Source: Asparagopsis taxiformis
Lineage: Eukaryota > Rhodophyta > Florideophyceae > Bonnemaisoniales > Bonnemaisoniaceae
Assembly: GCA_030407315.1 (NCBI GenBank)
Contig: JALQPE010003013.1
Location: forward strand, 1 to 19,513
Direction of reading: 5' to 3'
DNA length: 19,513 nt
The notes below the pieces were generated by a model. The model ran no database searches. It worked only from the letters and a program-made list of their open reading frames with translations, and was not told the DNA's origin. The translations under genes and the position numbers were made by a program. Below, piece by piece: positions 9,173 to 17,195 of the stretch; positions within the stretch are counted from its first letter, which is position 1; each line of letters starts with the position of its first letter.

Positions 9173-9454
9173 TAACACATTACACATCAAGGACACTGCC
9201 TGCTTCACGCCACCTCGTCAGGTTTCGAGAGCCCGACTCGGGCCCGTTCTGAACGGACACTCACATCTCGATTGCCTGTCTTGCATTCCAGCGGTCACGA
9301 TAGGTGTGTACCTAACAAAATTTCGGTTGTATTGTGTTATTATTTCCAGCGATTGGCGTTCACGACCATTCTTCAACTTAACGTGAAACATACCATCCAC
9401 ATCACTCGAATACGTCAACGTCAACCATCTCTTTTCCTTTCCAACTCAACAACC
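9173..9454 (+). promoter_or_regulatory. Probable promoter and 5' leader of the ParB-like gene
   Basis: Pyrimidine- and CA-rich leader running into AACAACCATGG. The frame is open back to 9272 without protein-like character, so this part is treated as untranslated. TTATTATTTCCAG near 9337-9350 resembles a 3' splice site, so a spliced leader intron is possible but unproven. Confidence 0.3.
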
Positions 9455-12400
9455 ATGGCGGATACGCATTTCAGCAGTTTGTTTTCAACGGTTTGCGGCG
9501 ATCAAGTGAGCGCGTCAGCGGAGTCGCGCGGACTCAAGCGCGGCGTCGATGTCGACTTGTTTGCGGACGTGGACGGTGCGGCTGTGCATATTGGGACGGC
9601 TTCGGTGAGCACTGCTGGTGGCGATGTTGGCCTTCCGCGCACGCTGCACAACCACAAGCTGCCGGAAACCGACGAGGCCGACTATATCGTCGTGCGCAAC
9701 ATTGCGACTAAGGACAAGTTCAAGGACCTCCCGTTCCCGTACATGTTTGATGGCGCCGAGGGACCGCCGGAGACGATGGGTGGAGCATACGCCGCGGCGT
9801 TTTACCCTTGGGATACTCGGATGATGCGCCCCGCTGCGGAGGATGGCTCTAGCGACATTCGTACCCCTGCTGCAGCGTCAAACTTCAACGCAGCGACGAA
9901 CCAGGCCAGCTCGGGACGGATGCCCAGTACCGGTCCAGCAGGCGAAATCACTGGTTCGGGGGGTACGAAGCATCCAGCACGCTCCGTCCCGGTTTCGGGA
10001 GGCACGAAGCGCCCTGCTCGCTCTGCCAGAGCCTCCAGTGGAGGCACGAAGCACCCTGCTCGCTCCAACGTCACCGAAGCTACTACGCAGGACGTAACCG
10101 AGGTGGACGACGAACCGGAGGTGGCGGAAAGCATTCGTGAGCAGCAGGGGACGCAAATTATGGTGCCCAAGTTTGTGACGTCGGATTACGTCGGAGAAGG
10201 AGCGACTGTGTTGGTGAGGCAGCTAGTGGAACCGGCCGTGACCCTTCGCGATGTCAAAGAAGACCACGTGGAGGACCTGCGCAACAATATGTTGGCGGTG
10301 GGGTATGTGAGCTCTTCGCGTATCACTGTGACGGTGCTGAGGTCGCAGAACACGCATTTGTCCGCCGACACGCGTCTGTTCCAGAATGGCAAATTCCATG
10401 CCAATGCGAACGTGACCGTGATCGACGGACTGCATCGTCTCAATGCTATGCATAGCATTGCGGATGACTTCACGCGCCTCACCCGTATGCACAGAACCAA
10501 GCTGCCACAGGAGGCAAACCGCTTGCGCTGGGTTACTCAGCCTCTGGATGTGTACTACCTTCGCCGCAAGGACGACAGTGATCTCCAGCCTCATGAGATC
10601 ATCCACAAGAGTGCAGAGTCGAACCATACGACTGGGACGCAACTGACGGAGCGCTCCCTGGTTCGAATCTTGTCGTCCATCCAGCAGTTCATCCGTACGA
10701 TTGCTGTTGCAAACAACGTGGAAAACGCTGGCGACTTGCGTGAGTCTGATGTCATCCGAACATTGTTCGAGGCGCAGTTCATGGGGATGATGAATTCGAC
10801 GAACACGGCTCGGCGGTGGACGCGTTTGGCTATAGCAACGCTGAAGCATCCTGTTCTCGACGACGTGTTGCGTGAGCTGAACAATTCCGAGCGCCGCAAC
10901 GAGATTGGGATAACGCACCTGGACCACAAGATAGTGCGCGAGTTGCTGGAAGAAAACTTTGTCTTCGTCTTGCGTGGTCTTTCGGAGTACTTGAACCCTG
11001 CTCATGGCGGACGTCCGGATGGACGCTTTGACGTGAACGACTTTTATACATACGTCCGTCGCGTGACTGCAATAGCAAATTCTCTGTACGCTGCGTTTGG
11101 GCGCCCAAAGAGTATTATGCGCAAGTCATTTCTGAGCACAGAGATGGCAATTGGGTCGGTTAAGCAGCCGAAGGAGTTGCAATGGCATCTCACCAATGCC
11201 ATTGCAATGTATAGAGGGGACGACCGGAGCAGTGAGGTTCGAATGCGACGGAGAACCACGCGTTTACAGGATTTGGAAACGAACTTGAAAGAGTTTTTCA
11301 ATCCGACATTGAAGAAGAAGACTAAGGCTCGACGCAAACGCCGCCCTTCTGCTGCCAATGTGAGACTCACTCACAAGAAGCAGCGGAATGTCGAACATGA
11401 GCCTGCTTCGCATGGCATCCGCCGCCGTTCACAGCGACTTCGCTCGACGGGGAGCACACGCCTCGAGGAAGAAGAGCCGGTTGTGGTACAACAATCCGCC
11501 GGGGAAGAAGAGCAGGCCGTTGTTGATAAACCCACCGATCAACAACAAGCCACTGCTTCCGGTGATGAGGTTGACGAAGACTCCGCCCGTTCCCCCGATT
11601 CTGCCGTTGAGATTGTCCCCCAAGATAACCAACGTGCTGGTGCGACTCCCTCCAACCAAGAATCTGTCCATACCGCTTCGGACGAGGAAGACAAACAGGG
11701 TGCAGACGAGGGCCAAGTCGAAAGCAAGGGGGTCCGCGAAGTGACAATTACATTCACTGTTCCGGAAGGAGTGGAAGTCGATGAAGACGGTTACATCGTT
11801 CGTGACTCTCCTTCTGAAGACGACCTCCTCTTCGACGACCGTATGCCGTCTCTTCCTGACGATTTCGAAGACCGAGCCGAAGGGCATCATCTGGCGCAGC
11901 GTCCCGCGGATGTCATCGCATCGGTGAGGGTTGGCTGTCTGCCCCCGATTGAGCTCAGGTTGTTATTGGAGAGTGTGGAAATCGATGAGGAGGGCAGAGA
12001 GGTGAGGTATTTGAAGCAAGTGGCGATGGACCCTGTGTTTGAGGGGCTGCATATTCCGGAAGAACATCGGGCTCGTGTGCTATTCGAAATCGATCACGTC
12101 TATCCGATGTTCTTCGCAGCGTGGAAGATGGCTGCCAAGGCGATGTGTGAGCCTACATCGACGTTTCTACCCTCGAGGCTGGACTTTGCCCAGGTTGCGC
12201 GAATGTCTACAAGCTGGAAGGATTCGTATGAGGCCGGCACTGGTATGGCGTACTTCCACAATTGCCGAACGGAAATCAACGAGCGAGGGTATACGGTGAT
12301 GCACAATTTCGCGGATGTAAGCTACCTCGATGCGTCGGACAAGTTCCCCTTTGACTTGGGTCTCATGGAAGAAATTCCTAACCAGGAATTGTTTCGGTAC

Positions 12401-12487
12401 TTTTGGGAACGTGGGAGGGGGAGCAGGTGCACAAGGACCCTGGGAACCGGCAGCTGTGGAGTCCCATTGTCAATACGGGGACGATGA
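9455..12487 (+). CDS. ParB/Srx-like DNA-binding protein, N-terminal part of a probable ParB-dioxygenase fusion
   Basis: Start chosen at 9455: ACCATGG context with A at -3 and G at +4. Residues 168-204 hold three copies of SGGTK(H/R)PARS, a basic possible DNA-contact linker. Residues about 240-350 are a ParB N-terminal-like domain with VTLRDVKEDHVEDLR from 262 and VIDGLHRLNAM at 322-332, matching the (I/V)xDGxHRxxA box of ParB/Srx proteins. Residues about 385-470 (ESNHTTGTQLTERSLV ... NTARRWTRLAIATLKHPVL) have the order of the ParB helix-turn-helix region; this part is weaker. A basic patch (KKKTKARRKRRPS, about 620) looks like a nuclear signal, followed by an acidic linker to about 840. Residues from about 940 resemble the start of a 2OG oxygenase fold. 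After RYFWER near residue 985 the frame becomes unlike protein and stops, and the natural continuation lies in other frames (next entry). Family activity is CTP-dependent DNA binding or nuclease; here inferred. Confidence 0.75.
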   Translation: MADTHFSSLFSTVCGDQVSASAESRGLKRGVDVDLFADVDGAAVHIGTASVSTAGGDVGLPRTLHNHKLPETDEADYIVVRNIATKDKFKDLPFPYMFDGAEGPPETMGGAYAAAFYPWDTRMMRPAAEDGSSDIRTPAAASNFNAATNQASSGRMPSTGPAGEITGSGGTKHPARSVPVSGGTKRPARSARASSGGTKHPARSNVTEATTQDVTEVDDEPEVAESIREQQGTQIMVPKFVTSDYVGEGATVLVRQLVEPAVTLRDVKEDHVEDLRNNMLAVGYVSSSRITVTVLRSQNTHLSADTRLFQNGKFHANANVTVIDGLHRLNAMHSIADDFTRLTRMHRTKLPQEANRLRWVTQPLDVYYLRRKDDSDLQPHEIIHKSAESNHTTGTQLTERSLVRILSSIQQFIRTIAVANNVENAGDLRESDVIRTLFEAQFMGMMNSTNTARRWTRLAIATLKHPVLDDVLRELNNSERRNEIGITHLDHKIVRELLEENFVFVLRGLSEYLNPAHGGRPDGRFDVNDFYTYVRRVTAIANSLYAAFGRPKSIMRKSFLSTEMAIGSVKQPKELQWHLTNAIAMYRGDDRSSEVRMRRRTTRLQDLETNLKEFFNPTLKKKTKARRKRRPSAANVRLTHKKQRNVEHEPASHGIRRRSQRLRSTGSTRLEEEEPVVVQQSAGEEEQAVVDKPTDQQQATASGDEVDEDSARSPDSAVEIVPQDNQRAGATPSNQESVHTASDEEDKQGADEGQVESKGVREVTITFTVPEGVEVDEDGYIVRDSPSEDDLLFDDRMPSLPDDFEDRAEGHHLAQRPADVIASVRVGCLPPIELRLLLESVEIDEEGREVRYLKQVAMDPVFEGLHIPEEHRARVLFEIDHVYPMFFAAWKMAAKAMCEPTSTFLPSRLDFAQVARMSTSWKDSYEAGTGMAYFHNCRTEINERGYTVMHNFADVSYLDASDKFPFDLGLMEEIPNQELFRYFWERGRGSRCTRTLGTGSCGVPLSIRGR

Positions 12488-13385
12488 AACAGATGAGAAG
12501 AACCGGAATGAGGGGAGGGCTCGCTTCACGTCTACGCGCCAGTGCCTGGTTGACTATGCCGAGAACGACGAGACGCATATCGACCGGTTCAAGTTTGTGA
12601 CGCGGCGAGCCCTGCTGGATGTGTGGTTGGGAATCCTTGTCCGGCTGATAGGGCTGGAGGAGTGCGGTTTACCGGGAGAAAAACTTGTCATGCCGGCATC
12701 TGGGGGACGGTTTTTGATAACGGGAAAGGGGTGTCCTCGGCAGGTCCCACACAATGATTTCCCTGTTCCTCCTCGCGACCGCAAAGATCAACTTCCGGGT
12801 TACTTTGTTATTGCCAACGGAGATGACCCATTCCCTATCTGGGTGTGTCCAGGGTCCCACAAGTACGTCTTTTCCAAAGCGCTGGAATTAGATATGTACG
12901 CCAAGACGATGAAGCTGAAGAAGGTAATCGTTCCGCCACGTTCAGTCTTCATCGGTCACGGCCATGTACAACATGCCGGGGCAGGGCATGTCGACAGAGT
13001 TGTGTCACACACGACAACGAGGTATCACACGTATTTCAGGAATGCGTCGTATCCGATTCCCGACAATGTTTCGTTTGGTTTCATCAGGCGGTTGGGATTC
13101 GAAGAAGAAGTCATCGCCAATGCTCCGCGCCGGTCTGCAAGGCAAAGTCAACCGGCACCTGTCAATGTTCGCCACAAGACAGTTGTTCCCATCCCGGTCA
13201 AGAAAGATGGTAGGCCGAAGACAGGGCAGCTCCGAATGATGCGGATGAAGACGACAGAACCTCGCAAGGATGTAATGCACACACCGAGTGTGGCCCCGGT
13301 AGTGCCTCTTCTGCCGGGACAACCTGGATATCTAGTTCACTATCATAGTGAGGACGAAGAGGAAGAACAGTTTTCCGACGGCTAG
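12330..13385 (+). CDS. 2-oxoglutarate/Fe(II) dioxygenase (PhyH-like) domain, probable 3' part of the ParB-like gene
   Basis: The open frame begins at 12330 but only the part from about 12480 reads like protein, so its ATG is probably not a true start. Residues (this frame) 141-143 are HND, the HxD iron ligands; PIWVCPGSHKYVF follows, typical of PhyH-like proteins; VPPRSVFIGHGHVQHAGAGH gives the distal His (215 or 220), and Arg231 (TTTRYHTYF) is a candidate 2OG-binding Arg, although the His-Arg spacing is not certain. A basic then acidic tail ends the protein. Upstream, the oxygenase N-terminus (INERGYTVMHNFAD) is in the ParB-like frame, so the domain spans both entries. Between them, a third frame at about 12421-12480 encodes EQVHKDPGNRQLWSPIVNTG. 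One missing G in each of the G runs at 12417-12421 and 12477-12480 would explain both breaks. Substrate unknown; a modified DNA base, RNA or protein is possible. Confidence 0.7.
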   Translation: MRRTSSPLTWVSWKKFLTRNCFGTFGNVGGGAGAQGPWEPAAVESHCQYGDDETDEKNRNEGRARFTSTRQCLVDYAENDETHIDRFKFVTRRALLDVWLGILVRLIGLEECGLPGEKLVMPASGGRFLITGKGCPRQVPHNDFPVPPRDRKDQLPGYFVIANGDDPFPIWVCPGSHKYVFSKALELDMYAKTMKLKKVIVPPRSVFIGHGHVQHAGAGHVDRVVSHTTTRYHTYFRNASYPIPDNVSFGFIRRLGFEEEVIANAPRRSARQSQPAPVNVRHKTVVPIPVKKDGRPKTGQLRMMRMKTTEPRKDVMHTPSVAPVVPLLPGQPGYLVHYHSEDEEEEQFSDG

Positions 13386-13667
13386 ATATCTTAACAACAA
13401 CTACTTTAGCAAACAATTATCGAGAATATAATCATCTCCTTTATCACTTTCAATCTATGAACCTACTATAATGCACTTCCGTTCCATGCTTTCAAACTAG
13501 ATTGTCCATTCCCTAGTGGGTTGGAGCATGATTCCAGGACGATTCCCTCACATCTCTAGACTCGATGGTCTATGCTAGAAATAGCAGAACAATTGGGTTT
13601 ATACGTGCTTCATCGCCAACTTGCTTCTGGTAATGGCTGGACGTGCACGATACACGATCACCTGAAA
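13386..13667. other. 3' flank of the dioxygenase gene
   Basis: Presumed 3' UTR and the run-in to the next array. No AATAAA seen. The last stretch (about 13618-13667, ending CACGATCACCTGAAA) resembles a diverged end of a repeat spacer. Confidence 0.35.
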
Positions 13668-15574
13668 TGGACGTCCGGTGGATGTCCAACTCAGATGCAT
13701 TCCTGGCCGGCCCAGAAATTCTACAATTTCGGGCACAAAAAAATATTGCAAAAAACATCGATTTGGGCGGTCGATTGTGCCGTACGGCACACCCCCATCT
13801 CAAAAACATGTTCACATGTGCATGTTTTTGAGAATAGCCCAAATTTTAATTCAAATCAGGGTGTCTAATTTGGCCACAACGGCCCCAGGCACCGGAACCG
13901 CCGCCCCGAGCGGGGTCATCACTGGCTTCTGTAAGCACTAACTGTAAGGCTAAATGGCGCCTAACGATGGGTCGATTCCAGGCTTCAAGCCTAAGTTATG
14001 CTAGGGTGACATCGTTTCCCCTGTTCCATCATGGTCCTGCCTTACTCCTCCACGACAAACACTACTCACCCATCACGTTACTCGTATTCCGTGCACTTTG
14101 TATGAGTAGTGAACTCGCCTGCTTAGTTGCTGCAATGCGTGGATGTAGGCAGCACACGACCAACCTGAAATGGACGTCCGGTGGATGTCCATCTCAGATG
14201 CACTGCTGGCCAGCCCAGAAATTCTACAATTTCGGGCACAAAAAATCTTGCAAAAATCAACGATTTGGGCGGGTCGATTGTGCCGTACGGCACACCCCCA
14301 TCTCAAAAACATGTTCACATGTGCATGTTTTTGAGAATAGCCCAAATTTTAATTCAAATCAGGGTGTCTAATTTGGCCACAACGGCCCCAGGCACCGGCC
14401 ACCGGCCCCGATCGGGGCTATCACTGGCTTCTGTAAGCACCAACTGTAAGGCTAAATGGCGTCTGACGAAGGGTCAATTTCAGGCTCAATACGCCAGGGA
14501 CAGGTCTTGGTCCTTGTTCCATCATGGTCCCGCCCCGCTCTCTCACGACCAACCTGAAATGGACGTCCGGTGGATGTCCAGCTCGATTGCATTGCTGGCC
14601 AGCCCAGAAATTCTAAAATTTCGGGCACAGAAAAATATTGCAAAAAACATCGATTTGGGCGGTCGATTGTGCCGTACGGCACACCCCCATCTCAAAAACA
14701 TGTTCACATGTGCATGTTTTTGAGAATAGCCCAAATTTTAATTCAAATCAGGGTGTCTAATTTGGCCACAACGGCCCCAGGAACCGACCGCCGCCCCGAG
14801 CGGGGTCATCACTGGCTTCTGTAAGCACTAACTGTGAGGCTAAATGGCGCCGAAAGATGGGTCGATTCCAGGCTTCAAGCCTAAGTTATGCTAGGTACGC
14901 ATCTTCTTCCGTGTTTCATAATGGTCCCGCCTTACTCCCTCAACACAAACACTACTCACCTATCACGTTACTCATATTCCGTGTACTTTGTATTAGTAGT
15001 GAACCCGCTGGCTTAGTTTCTGCAATGCGTGGATGTAGGCAGCACACGACCAACCTGAAATGGACGTCCGGTGGATGTCCAGCTCAGATGCACTGCTGGC
15101 CAGCCCAGAAATTCTAAAATTTCGGGCACAAAAAATCTTGCAAAAATCAACGATTTGGGCGGTCGATTGTGCCGTACGGCACACCCCCATCTCAAAAACA
15201 TGTTCACATGTGCATGTTTTTGAGAATAGCCCAAATTTTAATTCAAATCAGGGTGTCTAATTTGGCCACAACGGCCCCAGGAACCGACCGCCGGCCCCGA
15301 TCGGGGGCTATCACTGGCGTCTGTAAGCACCAACTGTAAGCCGGAGCCGGCTGCCGCCCCGATCGGGGCTATCACTGGCTTCTATTAGCACCAACTGTAA
15401 GCCAAAATCGCGTCTCACGAAGGGTCGATTTCAGGCTCAACACGTCAGGGAAAGGTCTTGGTCCTTGTTTCATCATGGTCCCGCCCCACTCTCTCGCGAC
15501 CAACCTGAAATGGACGTCCGGTGGATGTCCAGCTCGATTGCATTGCTGGCCAGCCCAGAAATTCTAAAATTTCC
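13668..15574 (-). repeat. Reverse-orientation repeat array R4-R8
   Basis: Cores R4 13668-13864, R5 14171-14367, R6 14560-14756, R7 15061-15256, and R8 15511-15574, which breaks off after TTCTAAAATTTC. Spacers alternate B, A, B, A. Palindrome TGTGCCGTACGGCACA at 13776, 14279, 14668 and 15168. Same-type cores are 892 (R4-R6) and 890 (R5-R7) bases apart, showing a higher-order dimer. The hairpin with 12-bp arms is at 14691-14724 in R6. Open frames of 60-180 codons here are repeat translations. Confidence 0.92.
15295..15404. repeat. 62-bp tandem duplication inside the last A spacer
   Basis: CCCCGATCGGGG...CTATCACTGGC...TAAGCACCAACTGTAAGCC occurs at 15295 and again at 15357. It lengthens this spacer and accounts for the R6-R8 distance of 951 instead of about 890. 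CCCCGATCGGGG is a perfect 12-bp palindrome in these copies; most other spacers have CCCCGAGCGGGG. Confidence 0.75.
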
Positions 15575-15879
15575 GAAAAATCAATTTGGTGGCCCAGCAT
15601 CTCCTGTGCCGAAAATTCCCGCACTCAGTTCTGATATACGTCTAGACGTGTTTCCCACTTGTACGCATCAGGGAAGGCGTCACGGAAGGTTGACACTACG
15701 CTACTTGTGTACCGCGTCGTCTGAAATAGCGAGTAGTGTTTGTTGTATAGTTGTGGAGTATGCGTCTAGTGGTTTGTAAAGCTTGCAGAACGGGATAGGG
15801 ATGTGGGTGGCCCTATTTTATGAATACATGAGTACCAATATTCAGGGTTGACAAAGCGGAAAGGCATAGGCTCATACAT
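15575..15879. other. Intergenic stretch after the last array
   Basis: Sequence departs abruptly from the repeat at about 15575. No gene or repeat recognised. Confidence 0.4.
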
Positions 15880-16870
15880 GTTTGAGATTGCATAGTAGAG
15901 AAAATATTTTCATCGAAATTTACATGGAGCTGATGGAGGTTTTAAGGATGAGGTATGAGAGGAAGAAAATTCTTCTGTGGTATGAGGATGTGTTCTGTGG
16001 GGGGATGGAATCTTGGGATGGTACAGGGGGAGGTGGAAATGTACGGAGTGCGGGTTTAGAATGGATTGTGATTCGGAGAGGAGTGCCGACAAGCATATTA
16101 TGGGGATTGGGGAGACGCTGCGGGGTGTTGGGGTAGTGAGGGCGGAGGAGGTGTTTAGGTGGGACCGTAGGAGGGTGCGGTTGAAGGCGCCGAGAGGAGG
16201 GGTTTTTAGGAAAGTGAGGAGAAAGAAGGGGAGGGGGTGGCGTCTGTTCTGGCTGTGGTGAGTGGGGATGTGATGGAGAAGAAGGGGGTTATTGTATTTG
16301 GGGAGGGAGGGGAGTGGGAGGAAGGGTGCGAAGTGGGGGGTTGATATGTGTTTCAGAGCGGGGAGGTTTCTGGGGATACGGCGGGGGAGCCACCCCGCAG
16401 TGCGGGAGCGTGGGCCGGTGGTGGTGGTGTATACGGTATCGAAGATGCGGATGGCGTGGGGGCATGGAGCAGCTGAGGGAGGGAGGGGTGGAGCAGGTCG
16501 GGTACGGGATGGGGAGTGAGAGGTTTTGGAAGAGTAAGCTGCAGGGGAAGTTTGTGTAGAGGGCGAAGGAGAGGGGTTGAGGGTAGAGGAGAGAGGGTAC
16601 TGAAGAACAATACGTTTCAAAGGTGATGGGGGAGAGCATGGTCGAGGAGATAGGGGGTGTTTTGCCCTATTCTGAGGTAGTATGAGGACTGGTTATACGA
16701 AATCTGTACGGTAGAGCAGAAAAGTAGGTATGGAATGGAGGTGTGCACCGTGGAAGCGGGGATAGGTATCTGAAAATGCGTGCTAGAGTGGTATTGGGGG
16801 TGTTTGAGGTACAGTACGGGGGAGGTGAGCACCAACAGGAAGGGGGTGTGAGCGAGAGGATGAAAAAATT
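15880..16870 (+). other. G-rich, C-poor strand-asymmetric block
   Basis: The plus strand is strongly G over C: 33 G to 7 C in 16141-16200 and 29 G to 5 C in 16321-16380 by direct count. Many GGG and GGGG runs lie close together, giving G-quadruplex and R-loop potential. The longest frame (minus, 15910-16620) is Pro/Ser/Thr/His low complexity and looks like a by-product of the skew. A plus frame at 16013-16261 has CTECGFRMDC but no complete zinc finger. No gene is called. Confidence 0.6.
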
Positions 16871-16920
16871 AAAGACGAAATTGGAGTCGACCGACAAGGA
16901 AAAATAGAGTGGTCGCCGTG

Positions 16921-17195
16921 ATGGATGCGGACATCCATGTCGAGCACGGCGGCAGAAATTTCTGGGGTCGAAATTTTTGAATTTCTGAACCGGCGCCCGT
17001 CCTAGGTGGACATAGACATGGCGGAAGTCCATCCCGAGGGGGACATCCGTGGTACTAGAAACAATGAATGTCGCCCTAGTAATACTAGACGTACTAGACC
17101 GCATGGACGTCCGGTTCTAGGCGGACATCCAAAAATACTGGAGAACATGGACGTCCGCCTAGTAATACTAGGTGTACTAGAGGTTGTGGACGTCC
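16921..17195 (+). repeat. Diverged repeat-core relic and 83-bp imperfect tandem repeat
   Basis: TCGAAATTTTTGAATTTCTG at 16968-16987 followed by ACCGGC matches the CCGAAATT...AATTTCTGGGCTGGCC part of the forward cores. Downstream, CTAGTAATACTAG occurs at 17076 and 17159 (83 apart), and the palindrome GGACGTCC, also present in the cores, occurs at 17105, 17149 and 17188. This repeat supplies the first ~60 codons of the adjoining frame, so those codons are unlikely to be original protein. Confidence 0.6.

Noticed and set aside
10223..11005. 260-codon minus-strand frame
   Set aside because: Antisense to the ParB-like domain; composition is that of a shadow and the sense strand carries the motifs.
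13643..14824. Open frames of 60-180 codons in the arrays, both strands
   Set aside because: They are translations of the repeat: the same peptides recur in every copy, on both strands, with no separate start context.
8041..15574. CRISPR array
   Set aside because: Units are about 390-500 bp with conserved spacers, the DNA looks eukaryotic and no cas gene is present.
2400..15574. LTR retrotransposon
   Set aside because: No reverse transcriptase, integrase or protease motif, and the repeats are tandem and inverted instead of two direct terminal copies.
15910..16620. 236-codon minus-strand frame rich in Pro/Ser/Thr/His
   Set aside because: Low complexity follows directly from the G-rich plus strand; two other frames in the same place are equally open and there is no motif.
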